64,000 nucleotides of DNA from Galerina marginata (lineage: Eukaryota; Basidiomycota; Agaricomycetes; Agaricales; Galerinaceae): assembly GCA_023014335.1 (NCBI GenBank), contig JAECYW010000017.1, positions 1,674,001 through 1,738,000 on the forward strand, written 5' to 3'. Below are positions 1 through 9,625 of the stretch, piece by piece; position 1 is the first letter of the stretch, and each line of letters opens with the position of its first letter. A program made the position numbers and the translations under genes. Below the pieces are notes generated by a model, which had not been told where the DNA came from, searched no databases, and was given only the letters and a program-made list of their open reading frames with translations.

Positions 1-1591
1 GACGACATGACTATAGGGGGTCTCAGCCCTTCCTGTCTGGTAAGGGTATTAAATGGTGATGGTGTTGCCGAACCGGTTTCTGATGCAAATTCGCTATCTT
101 TGACTGACGTCAGATCCGACAGTGTGTCCAGAGAGTCGCGTTTCTCGACCACTTCCTGGCGGATAAAAATAGGGATGCCAGCTCCTTGGGAGCTGGCTAC
201 ATTGGATGATCCTTTGAATTTGTTAAAGCTACAATAAATCGTAAGTCCTGCGCCCGATCTGCAGAATCAAAGCACATACCTAGACGAAGGTGTTTCCTGT
301 TCCGACCTTCGTGGTTCCGGTTCCAGTGTAAGTATAACCAACACGCTTGGCGACCGAATCAAATGCAAGCTTATAGTGCTTTCGGGCTTCGTCGGCAAAA
401 CCGAAGAACACGAAGAAAACCAGGCCACAGCCAACTACTAGCCACCGTGTGAGTTCAAGACCGGTATTGGCGTTGGGGTTCGCTCTCCAGACGGCTGCTG
501 GGATTTGATCGACACGGGAGAACCCTAGGGGAAATCGGTAAGGTGGACTCCAAGAGATGTAAACTTCCAATATTACCAAAATGAGTATCCTCCCAAGATA
601 TCCATGGTCGAACCGTGCCTCGAGTGGCATTCAGAACAATTGTTGTTATGCTGAGTGGGACGCAGCACATAGCTTCAATGCCAGCGAGTGCCATGAGGCG
701 GAAGAAGCGATTCGAGTTGAGGTTTGAATTGGAAGAAAGGATCTCCTTGAACTCGGCGTGTCTTTTCCTAAATGCGATGATGCTTAAGACTAGAAATCAC
801 ATTAGCCGGAAGAGCCGATGAAGGACGACCATCGACTCACTGGAATAAGTGCCTGACAATAAACCAATTGGAAGAGGTACCATATAGACAAGAAAGTAGG
901 CCGGTGGGGTATTGTAGGTAAATGGGTAACACCCGACATCTTCGAAGATATCATATCGATGACCTTGAACAATATAATCTGGAATTGTGCTGTTTAGTCT
1001 ATGTTGTGTTTATTATTATTAAAAAATGCGCACGAAGGGCCATCACAACCACAGGAAGTCCGAGGCCGATGGCCAAATCAATCATGACTGCACGATATTT
1101 CTGAGAATAAACTAAATGTAAGAAAGCGATTTTAGTCAATGAGTTGGAAAATAATTTACGTCGGCTTTGGTCCTCGTGACAGATCGTACTGATGCGATAC
1201 AGTACAGACGGTGGTTGATGCACAGAGAGGCCGCAGGAATCCCGACGGATATGCCAATAATGATCTTAGATGCTGAGAGTTGGCCCCGTCAGTAAGGTCC
1301 TAAAAGGGGATTATATACCTGGACATACTTATGTCGCACCAAACTGGGGCCCAGTCGATAGCGTTGTTGTCCCAAATGACTGAATTAATAAAGAAGGAAA
1401 GCAGGGCTGTCGCTGCCCATCCCATATATAAACATGTCCCGGTATTCCACGCTAGACGAGCGAGTTGAGTGCTACTTATTAAAAAAGAGATGAATTCGGG
1501 ATTTACCTTCTAGGTGCCAGGGAAAGGGGATGCAGACAAGAAGGAAGGTGATGAACGAAAAAGCCGAGTAAACGTTGTTCGAGCCACTCAT
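1..1591 (-). CDS. STE3: STE3-type pheromone receptor (7-TM GPCR), 3' end cut by window edge
   Basis: Plasma-membrane receptor for lipopeptide mating pheromones, acting through a G protein and a MAPK cascade. The reading starts at MSGSNNVYSAFSF and continues into a membrane helix ending FPWHLE. The second exon reads AWNTGTCLYMGWAA and APVWCDIS, a hallmark of the STE3 family. Later exons give IIIGISVGIPAASLCINHRLY, AVMIDLAIGLGLPVVVMAL, then NTGLELTRWLVVGCG and FFGFADEARKHYK, the conserved sixth and seventh helix region of basidiomycete receptors. The cytoplasmic tail (GIPIFIRQEVVEKRDS) stays open to position 1, so the stop lies outside the window. There are several short introns; the splice near 285 is not resolved. 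No pheromone-precursor gene with a CaaX end was found nearby, so it may be a mating-locus receptor or one of the non-mating STE3 paralogues of mushrooms. Family assignment is firm. Confidence 0.9.
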
Positions 1592-2191
1592 GTTGAAGTT
1601 CGACGCGCTAGGAATCGAACTTTTAAAACAAAGTGACAAGTTTCCCGTTCCTCGGGTCGTAGAGAGACGGCGATGAATGCAAGCATATTGGGGTTGAAGC
1701 CGTTTATTTAAACGCAAGCAATGGCCTTGTTCTAACCCCTTGTAAACCTTTGGAGGTGGTGTTGTTTTCCCGTCGTCGTTTTTGAGAATCGGTTATACCT
1801 TTGTTTGGGTGAGTCCTTGTCCACACCAACTGAAGCGGGTGACGGTTGACACGGTGAAAATCGAGAAGAACCTAGTGACCACGAGGATACTTCAGCCTCT
1901 AAGGACAAGGTTGCAACTTGGGAGCATTCCGTCGGGAAACGTTTCTTGTTTCTTGTTGGGTTGGGAGCAAAGGGAGTCCCTAAATGGGAACAATATTAAT
2001 CGGCGTTAATCGTTGATGGTGCCAGTAGCACTGCCACTCTCCTGTTAGATGATATTCCCTGCTATGGAGGAGTTTATTATGGTAATGGCCGCCAAAGTAC
2101 ACGCCAAAGGCACTACAAATCAAGGGAAACATTCACAGAGTCTAAAACTTTATCGTAGATGAACTAATCCCAGGCCGTTGGTGACTGCACT
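1592..2191. other. intergenic, no gene recognised
   Basis: This 600-bp stretch separates the 3' end of the asparaginase gene from the start of the receptor gene, both on the minus strand. It should hold the receptor promoter. I looked for a short farnesylated-pheromone reading frame (M...CxxX stop) on both strands and saw none that convinced me. Confidence 0.5.
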
Positions 2192-3619
2192 TCAAACAAG
2201 CACTTCATCGAAGAAAATGGCAGTTTTGGGAAGTCCGTCTTCCCTTATCACCCCACGGTACATGCCTTCGCAGTTAAGCGGCATGCTCACTGCAGTGAAA
2301 TGTAATTCAGAAGGATAAACTCTGGAAGATAGAAATTTTGCTTACCATTCCCATCACCATCCAGCGCAATAACTCCTCCGAGGCCGCTTGTTTCCAGCAA
2401 TTCCTTTACTGTCTGATGTGCAGCACTGTCAAGAGATTGACCCAAGTAGCGCATTCGATGAGCAATGGTAGCAGCAGTTGCTTGTCTAATGAAATACTTG
2501 AAATAGATAGATGTCATTGAAACTTTCAATGAGTGAATGGAATAACTTACATCTCCGTCTCCTGTCCCAGAGACACCAATGGCTCTAGTTTTGGCATTTT
2601 TACCAGTAAATTTTTGCCAGACGCGTTTGAAGAGTCTTGTTTCTTTCCATTCCTCTGCCCAGAAGCCACTTCCCATATGAGGGGTATCACCAATGCGCCC
2701 GACGAGCTTGTTAGTCCTACCTCCCGTAGACGTGAGGGAGGCAATGCATCCATAGACATCAAGCGCAACGGCCCCGACTGTACCAGTGGGAAGTTGGTCT
2801 AATGGAGGTACCCTCTCATGATCAGGTTCCATATTCACTTGCGGTAAGGGCTCCTCTGGGAGGCCTAAGCCACGACGATGCTCTTTCCACCGATGCTCTG
2901 TAAAGAAATACGAAGGGTCAACAAGAGTTTCTCCGAGATTCTCTCCTATTTTTTCAGCTGTAGCCCCAGACAAAAAGGTATGTGGGACAAGCGAAGGGGA
3001 GAGGTAGAGTGCGCGAACGAGATGCGAAGGATTCTTCGCCCGAGTCAGAAGGGTGAGCCCAAGCCCACGCCGGTTTACTGGAATTTCCGGGTGAGAAAAT
3101 GGAGGTTTGGACAACATCACAGATGTTTCCAACTCTATCTGCAAGGTGGGCGTCCATTCAAAAGAACTAGAGTATGTATACCTATATGTATAAATGGCTT
3201 ACTTTTCCTTCGACATTGAACACAGCTCCCTTGCCTGAATTGAATAGAGAATTATCTGCAGAAAGAATGCCTTACTCAACATCCCATCATTAATACGACA
3301 TGGTAGGAATATTGACCTTCCATAACAGTTACGGCCGCAACTGCGGCGTCTAGTGCATCTCCACCCTCGCTGAGCACTTTATAACCCTAAAACGAAAGCC
3401 GTTCTAGGTGTGGAACATGGGCCAGCCATTGAAGCTCACAGATAGTAAGGCTTGACTGAGGGCTGCTTTATACGCGGCCTGCTGCTCTGGGGTAGAGCCT
3501 GTCCTGGTCATTGTGCCTGCACCGCCGTGGATTACTAGAACATACCCACGACGAGGGTACATTTCCCGATGGGAGAGGCCTAAGAGTGGACGCTTTTCAC
3601 TGGACATTGTGGGGGCCAT
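2192..3619 (-). CDS. isoaspartyl peptidase / L-asparaginase (Ntn-hydrolase, plant/ASRGL1 type)
   Basis: Autoprocessing threonine hydrolase that cleaves asparagine or isoaspartyl dipeptides. The N-terminal exon reads YVLVIHGGAGTM, the family opening. The next exons give GYKVLSEGGDALDAAVAAV and NSLFNSGKGAVFN. After a variable linker rich in charged residues comes GTVGAVALD, where the Thr after Gly is the expected cleavage site and nucleophile, followed by TSTGGRTNKLVGRIGDTP, the substrate pocket. The C-terminal exons read IRQATAATIAHRMRYLG, GGVIALDGDGN and MPLNCEGMYRG, ending FFDEVLV. At least six exons. The start is placed at MAPTMSSEKRPLLG; an in-frame ATG 69 nt upstream (3688) is possible. 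Order and spacing match a complete enzyme. Exact substrate preference cannot be read from sequence. Confidence 0.9.
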
Positions 3620-3721
3620 GTGCAAGACAAGGCTATCTATCACACCTCGCCTCTTGTTTATCAGGTTGACGGTGAGAGAAGGGTTCAATTCATCAATTAC
3701 ATATGATGACCGAGGAATTTA

Positions 3722-3850
3722 CGGCAATTGCGCAAAGGTATAGTGTGCCGGGAACGCTGGGCAAATTTGCCGGAACCGGACGGAGGCCCCCGGGAGCTCA
3801 AGCCAATTTGCGCAAATTAGCCTGCAAAATAGAGAAAATTCCTATTTTGC
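3722..3850. repeat. cluster of short perfect palindromes upstream of the asparaginase gene
   Basis: Three inverted repeats lie within 130 bp: GGCAAATTTGCC (3760-3771, 12-bp palindrome), AATTTGCGCAAATT (3805-3818, 14-bp palindrome), and GCAAAATAG (3824-3832) facing CTATTTTGC (3842-3850) as a 9-bp stem. GCAAA/TTTGC is the recurring half-site, also present at 3731-3736. They could be operator sites for a dimeric factor in the asparaginase promoter or the remains of a fold-back element. Confidence 0.6.
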
Positions 3851-4038
3851 ACGCGAAATAGCTCTACGGTTTGGTACGGCTTTGAAATTATTCTTTTTTT
3901 GGCAACCAACTTGTGTCTCTCACCGACAAATTGGAAGTGCTCCCCGCGATCTGCGATTAGCCGCAACTTAGTAGTACTTTTACGGGCTAAGAGTTAATTG
4001 AGTATATATATATCAAAAAATACGAGCATTTTCTATAT

Positions 4039-4133
4039 GTCACTTTGCCGGAGTGGTTAACGGGATCGCCTGCTACCTATAGTAGATAAGCGGTTGGTCT
4101 TTGACCGCGAGTGTTCGAATCGCTCAGGTGACG
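4039..4133 (+). tRNA. tRNA-Ser(GCU) with a 13-nt intron
   Basis: The sequence folds as a type II tRNA. The acceptor stem pairs GTCACTT with AGGTGAC (7 bp, one G-T), with G as discriminator. The D stem is CCG/CGG around a GAGTGGTTAA loop. The anticodon stem pairs ATCGC (4065-4069) with GCGGT (4090-4094). The anticodon GCT is at 4072-4074, reading AGC/AGU serine codons. The intron sits at the canonical place one base after the anticodon, about 4076-4088. The long variable arm GGTC-TTT-GACC and T arm GAGTG/CGCTC with TTCGAAT loop are as expected for serine tRNA. A polymerase III T-run follows directly. Confidence 0.93.
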
Positions 4134-4134
4134 C

Positions 4135-4141
4135 TTTTTTT
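4135..4141 (+). terminator. RNA polymerase III terminator of tRNA-Ser
   Basis: A run of seven T begins two bases after the tRNA discriminator base, the normal Pol III stop signal. Confidence 0.85.
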
Positions 4142-4222
4142 AGATGAGGTTTGACGCGACGAAGACAGTAAACATCGTGCGTGACATTGCATACTGTACC
4201 CTCTCCTTGTTCTTGACCCTCA

Positions 4223-5669
4223 ATGAGTGCAAGTAAATACGCTGATCTACCGGACATTGTCGGTAAATCTCAATACTCATTGCTTTCTTGCTCATTCATT
4301 TTCTAGGATACGGCGCCGGATGTCTACGAGACAGAAGATACATTTCCGTTGTCGCAAGCTGTATGTCAGATCTCCTGAGTCGTGGAAAGTCACTCTGAAG
4401 AACTTCCTACAGAACGGTGATTCGAGTGAAGATGAGTCTGCCTTGCCACCACGGTCAGGTAAGACCAAGGCAGATGCCACAGGTCGAGAGGAACTGGATT
4501 TTAGCAATTTAATTGGCACGGAGGAAGCAAGCAAGAAATTTCGAAAGGCAGAGCAAAAACGTTGTCTGTCTACTTCTCTGACATGGATTCAACAACATTG
4601 GCTGATTGGTTTCTTAAGTTCGAACAAGAACTCAATATGCATATCCCGCCTCTCCGACTTCCCCGTCCTCACCAACCGATCCGTCAGACATAACGCGCTC
4701 CATCCCTCTATCCCATAGGCTGAGGGCTCTTCAGAATGAGCTATCGGCTTTGGAAAGCGAACTAGCAGACCCCTCCAACCCGTTGATACAAAAAGAACGT
4801 GAGGAAGACAATGTGGACCCTGGCGAGTTAATTAGAGGACTCGTAGATGTTCGGTCAAGGTTGGATAAAATCAAGAAAGGAAAAGAAGGAAGAGCGCGTT
4901 TAGTCGGGGCAGTCCTAGATGAAGATGCCAGTGCGAAAGAGACCGACTTCAACAAAGCAAACGAAGAGATCCAAGCACATTCTCCCGAAGTCAAGCAGCC
5001 GCCAAATTCCGAGATGCAAACCTTGGTTGATATTGATCGACGAGTCGGAGAGCTGGAGAATGTCGTCGGCTCATCGACTACAACGTTGGACGAGGTCACA
5101 TACATCTTCTTTTTTCAGTGGCCAAAGAGCACTAAAATTTGTCAGAATAGACGTCTCTGCTGCCATCTCCTCTTCTCCCTTTAATAACGCGCTTAAATAA
5201 TCAACTCACCATCCTCACACAACCCCGACATATCGACTCTATTTCTCGTCGTTTGAAACTCCTACTTTCAGATTTGGACCGGGCATCTGCTGCCCAGCAC
5301 CAATCACACAAGAGGCATCCTTCACAGGCAAATGTCCTTCAACCACCTGCACTCCAGGATCAACTATTTCCAATACTTTCACGCTTAGGTCCACTCCTTC
5401 CTCACATACCACACGTCCTCACACGCCTGCGTACCTTGTCAACGTTGCATTCCTCTGCCACTGCATTTCAAAGTACACTTGAAGATCTTGATGAGGAACA
5501 GAAGAAAAATCGCAATGCTTTGCTGGAACTTGAGAAGGCAGTCGAAACGGTCGAAATAAGCCTCAAGGAAAATCGCGAGGTCGTTAAGAACAATGTGACA
5601 GGATTGGAGGGAAGAGTCACTTTGCTACTTAGTCGTTTGGAGGACTTGGGGCGGGAGCAAAAAGGTTGA
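4223..5669 (+). CDS. dynactin subunit 2 (dynamitin, p50)
   Basis: Structural subunit of dynactin, the dynein cofactor that links cargo to microtubule transport and nuclear migration in hyphae. It begins MSASKYADLPDI, then DTAPDVYETEDTFPLSQA, the conserved dynamitin N-terminal motif. After two more short introns come KKFRKAEQK and QYAYPASPTSPS, then RSIPLSHRLRALQNELSAL. The centre and C-terminus are coiled-coil rich: LVDIDRRVGELENVVG, then SLLPSPLLPLITRLNNQLT, PRHIDSISRRLKLLLSDLD, and a final heptad region (LEDLDEEQKKNRNALLELEKA). The splice after TTTLDE uses an acceptor at AATAG just before ACGTCTCTG; the reading frame needs it. The next gene is convergent, with about 205 bp between stop codons. 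Identification is firm; a few exon edges are estimated. Confidence 0.92.
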
Positions 5670-5874
5670 TACATGGATTCATTTGCCATGGTTTTGTTTG
5701 TAATGAATAATAGATACATATTTTGGACTTAGAATATACCGATATAGTAACTGATTTGCAGAATCAACAAACTATGTCATCCTTCGGCGACCCTCAGGAT
5801 GAGAATTCATCCCAACCATCCGTTCAACGACTGCCTATCATATGTTTTAGTAAAGATACAATAAGAGGACATGC

Positions 5875-7963
5875 TCAACGTAATTCTACCTGTGCTTGGT
5901 CCCAATCAAGAGGTTCATCTTCTTCATCCTCTTCTGCCAACTTGCCATTTTCTACATTCCCCGCTCCTAGTCCCCATCCACCAGAGCTAGCTCGCGTGCC
6001 TGAGGGTTCGAGATCCGGGCTCCTGCGGGTGCAGAAAAAGGGATGCTGAGCTACTGCAAGCGGCAGGAAATTGAAGACCAGAACAAACCGTAAAGCCTCC
6101 AGGAATTCTCGTTCCCGTTCGCGCTCGATGTCAACAGCATAGCTGGCAGTGCCCAATCGTGGCGTCTCTTCTCCGTAGAGGTCCTCTTCAACCCCTGGTG
6201 TTTGCAGTCCAACCAGTTCTGGAGGGTTCTTCCCCTTGTGGGCGACACGACCTCTTCTGTCCCTAGGCAAACCTCCGGACAAGAATGTGGGGGTCCGTGT
6301 TTGAAAGCCAGGGTAATTCTTGAACTTCTGGTTTTTTGAGTCCGATTGTGGTCGAGGATGGCTAACGAGCCTTAATAAGTCTTTGATTGCAGCTTCACCT
6401 GCGGTCGGTTGAGGTGTCGGTGTGGTCAATGAAAAGGTGATGGCAGGTAGATGTCGGCTCTGGGATGACAATACGAGAAGCCTGCCGGGGTTAATTAGCA
6501 AATTAGCAAATTACCACGTGTGCTTATGCGTGAACTCACATTTGCTGTAAACGGGGTTGTTGATACGAATTTGTTTCTTGGAAGTTGTCTTGACGGTTGG
6601 AAAGGGATAGACGAGTATACAACCTCTGGAAAGGTGGCAGTATAACCCTGTCACGAAAAGATTTTAGAGCAACTGAGCGGACATCAATATGGTAGGTAGA
6701 TGTGGTGTTTGACGTTGAGGAGATCGAAGTCTTAGGTCCATTCTGGCGGGTCGGGGAAGTCGTTCGGTGGGATTTAGGGGTACGGTAGAGAGACGACAAC
6801 AAGGGATCCGTTTGAAGGGGTAACAGGACCTAGAGGTGGTGAATGAGCAACGTGTATACAAGAAAAGGTGAATATGAGACTCACACCTTCCAGATATGTC
6901 AGCACCTGATCCCAGAAGAAACCCCATATTTCCACAACGCGTGCAACTAATTTTTCATCGTCAATACCCGTAAGCTTCGCATTAAGCGTAACCATCCCAG
7001 AGGCAATCAATTCAGATGCATCGTTTTCCAATGTTGCGATGGCTCGCGAAGGGGAAGACGATACGACTAATTGTATGTGTCGTTTGACCAACACATTCAA
7101 ATCTTCTCTGAGGATGGTGGGTTGATTAGAGATCATGTATTGAAGGCAAACAAAACAACGTGCATGGGTTTACTCAGCGGTTCACCATTGAACAAAGGCA
7201 GTACGTGGACGTGCAAAGCACCCCAGGGATCGGTGGTAGACGTTGATGATGCATTGGCTTGCGACATGCCACCAGGTGGAGGTAATGCCAATGACGCCAC
7301 AGAAGGCGCTGTTGAGATCTGAGGCACCAAAACAGAAGGAACTAGATTTCCAAGACGGTGCATTTCACGGGAAACCAGCTTAGAATCATAGGTCCGGCCA
7401 TAAGAGGGCTGTTTATGTGGTAACGTTTAGAAACTCGCAAGGGCCGTAGATATTGACTGATGGAAAGACGAACTTGCCTTGGATGGCGAGGTGTGAGATT
7501 TGTTAGTTATGGTCATGTTGGAGGCAGACATCGCTGAAGGAGTGGGGTTTGCAGGCGGTGGTAGCGACGGACCAGACTCAACTCTTGAATGGCTGTGTGG
7601 ATGCAACAGCTGGCCGGGATGGAGTGATCCTTTGAGGCTGGTGCTTGTGTCCTTCCCGGTTCCGGAGAGCGAAGATGTCAGCTTGTCTGCAAAAAATCCG
7701 AGACGTTTTGAGGAACTAAACCCCTCAGATCTGTCAGAACTGAATGTCGACGTGGACGGCAAGACAGTTCGACTGGCATCTTGGTCGTTCACTGAGTTGA
7801 GAAACCGAGTAGTTGCGGGGGTTTGGCGGGGCGTTGCATCACTGGACGTCCGTCTCCGGGGTTCTGTGCCATCATCAGGAGACGATGATCTGCTGGTCTT
7901 TATTTCATTGTGGCTCTGATCGTGCGACCGTCGAGGCACATAAAGGTGAGAAGAGGACCACAT
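5875..7963 (-). CDS. HbrB-domain protein, TORC2 subunit (Bit61/PRR5 type)
   Basis: Probable non-catalytic subunit of target-of-rapamycin complex 2. The N-terminal ~170 residues are Ser/Thr/Pro-rich and low complexity (MWSSSHLYVPRRSHDQSH to MSASNMTITNKSHTSPSK). The HbrB domain follows: WGALHVHVLPLFNGEPL, then REDLNVLVKRHIQLVV, ELIASGMVTLNAKLTGIDDEKLV, and ARVVEIWGFFWDQVLTYLEG. A following exon carries HIDVRSVALKSFRDRVILP, the second conserved part. The C-terminus is again low complexity and ends DWDQAQVELR. An intron just after FLEALR (gtttgt...cgcag) restores SPDLEPSGTRA. The start used is the second in-frame ATG; an upstream ATG at 8050 would overlap the divergent QRI7 start. The two genes share a promoter of about 80 bp. 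Confidence 0.85.
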
Positions 7964-8045
7964 TAGCTCTGAGGGAAGTTTGACAACGTTGATGCGATGT
8001 TCAAGGTGAGTTATTTGGTTCCAGCTTCCGGACTCCTCTTCACAA

Positions 8046-9504
8046 TGCATCGGGCGTGCAGAACCCTTTCACATCGTCTCAGGCCACGCTCAGTTGGTCA
8101 CCGCCATTTCAACGTCTTGGCTATAGAGTCGTCTGCTGATGACACCTGTGCTGCCATTGTCGACTCGTCAAGAAAAATCCATTCCAATGTCGTCATGAAA
8201 CAACACGATATGTATGCCGGTTCTTCTCAAGCTTCGTATAGAAGGCTTCATTAATCGCGATAGCCACGAGCAGCATGGTGGGATTGAGCCAATGATCGCC
8301 ATTGGCTCGCATCAACGCAATATGGTAAAATCAACTTACTATGAGCCTCGTCGGAACTGACGAGACTTCTTAGCCTTATGCCATTCGACAAGCTTTAGAT
8401 GAAGCTGGGTTGGATATTTTGCGCGATGTAGATGGAATTGCCTTTACCAGAGGCCCAGGTACGGTGTTCTTGGCTTATTCCCCTGCGCCATAACAACTGT
8501 TTGCCTCAGGTATGCCTGGCTGCCTTAGCGTTGGAATGAATGCTGCAAAATCACTAGCCGCTGCACTGGAGAAACCCCTGGTTGGGGTCCATCATATGGT
8601 AACCACTTTCTTACCTGATAATGCGAGCTTTATAACAATCACTAACCAATCTCGTACTAGCAAGGTCATGCCCTGACGCCATTGCTTACTGCATGGCCCT
8701 ATGTACCTCAGTACCCCTTCCTATCCCTTTTAATATCAGGAGGTCATACTTTGCTCCTTCTTGCAACAGACGTTCGTTCATTCCAAATTCTCGCCACTAC
8801 CCGAGACGAAAGCATAGGAAGGTCGTTCGACAAAGTGTCCAGACTCTTAGATCTGAAATGGACGGGTCTTGGTCCTGGAGATGCTCTGGAAAAGTTTTGC
8901 GCAGAAGACAATGAAATAGAATGCCCCAGTATACCACCGCTACCGCACCCCCTTACCGGCCAGCTGGCCTTCTCGTTTTCTGCATTCCATTCTCATGTCA
9001 AGTTACTTATCAACGGATTAGGGGGCAAGGGAAACCTGGACACCCCGATGAAAAAAGCGATTGCGCGCGCGTTCCAGTCAGCAGTGGTTGGCCACCTTGA
9101 AGAAAAGCTTATTCTTGGCTTAGGTTGGTGCAAAGAGAAAAACATTCCCGTTCGAAGTGTCGTTGTTAGCGGCGGGGTAGCAAGTAATCATTTTCTTCGA
9201 GAACGGTATAGCTCCTCTGTTATTTCATCCCACAGCCTTCCTAATATTGTTCCTTTGAGTTTACGGCAATGTCTTTTAAAGTCGGACCCGGGAACGCCAT
9301 GCTCCTTAATATTTCCCCCTCCCCAATTATGCACGGGTTTGTGTTTTGTTGTGCTTTATAAAGTCATACTGAAACATAGGTCGCATTATGTGTTTAGACA
9401 ATGCTGTTATGATTGCATGGGCGTCCATGCACCGGTTTCTGGTTGGGGACACTGACTTGTACAGCATTGAGCTCAGGCCAAAATGGAGCATCGAGGAGTT
9501 ATGA
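8046..9504 (+). CDS. QRI7: mitochondrial tRNA N6-adenosine threonylcarbamoyltransferase (Qri7/OSGEPL1)
   Basis: Transfers threonylcarbamoyl to A37 of ANN-decoding mitochondrial tRNAs (t6A). The Arg-rich N-terminus MHRACRTLSHRLRPRSVGHR looks like a mitochondrial targeting peptide, which favours Qri7 over cytosolic Kae1. Motifs in order: NVLAIESSADDTCAAIVD (ASKHA nucleotide fold), HEQHGGIEPMIAIGSHQRN, RGPGMPGCLSVGM, GVHHMQGHALTPLLTAWP (metal-binding His pair), LLISGGHTLLLLA, GRSFDKVSRLLDL, VVVSGGVASNHFLRER and FPPPQLCTDNAVMIAWASMH. It ends LRPKWSIEEL. At least seven exons; a splice after LCT joins to DNAVMIA across an intron with a TTTAG acceptor. All catalytic signatures are present and the length suits the family. 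Confidence 0.93.
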
Positions 9505-9625
9505 TTGTCCCTTTATTGACCAGAAGAATTCCTGCACACTATAACAAAGTTCAGGTAACCTACATTATTTAAAGATTTCAAGTAAAGTTTTTTCTATTAA
9601 AATTACTTATTACCAGGCTTGAAGA

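Noticed and set aside
1592..2191. Pheromone precursor gene next to STE3
   Set aside because: No short frame with a CaaX ending and upstream charged maturation motif was found on either strand.
7500..7919. Plus-strand open frame of 139 codons
   Set aside because: It is the antisense shadow of the Ser/Pro-rich N-terminus of the HbrB gene.
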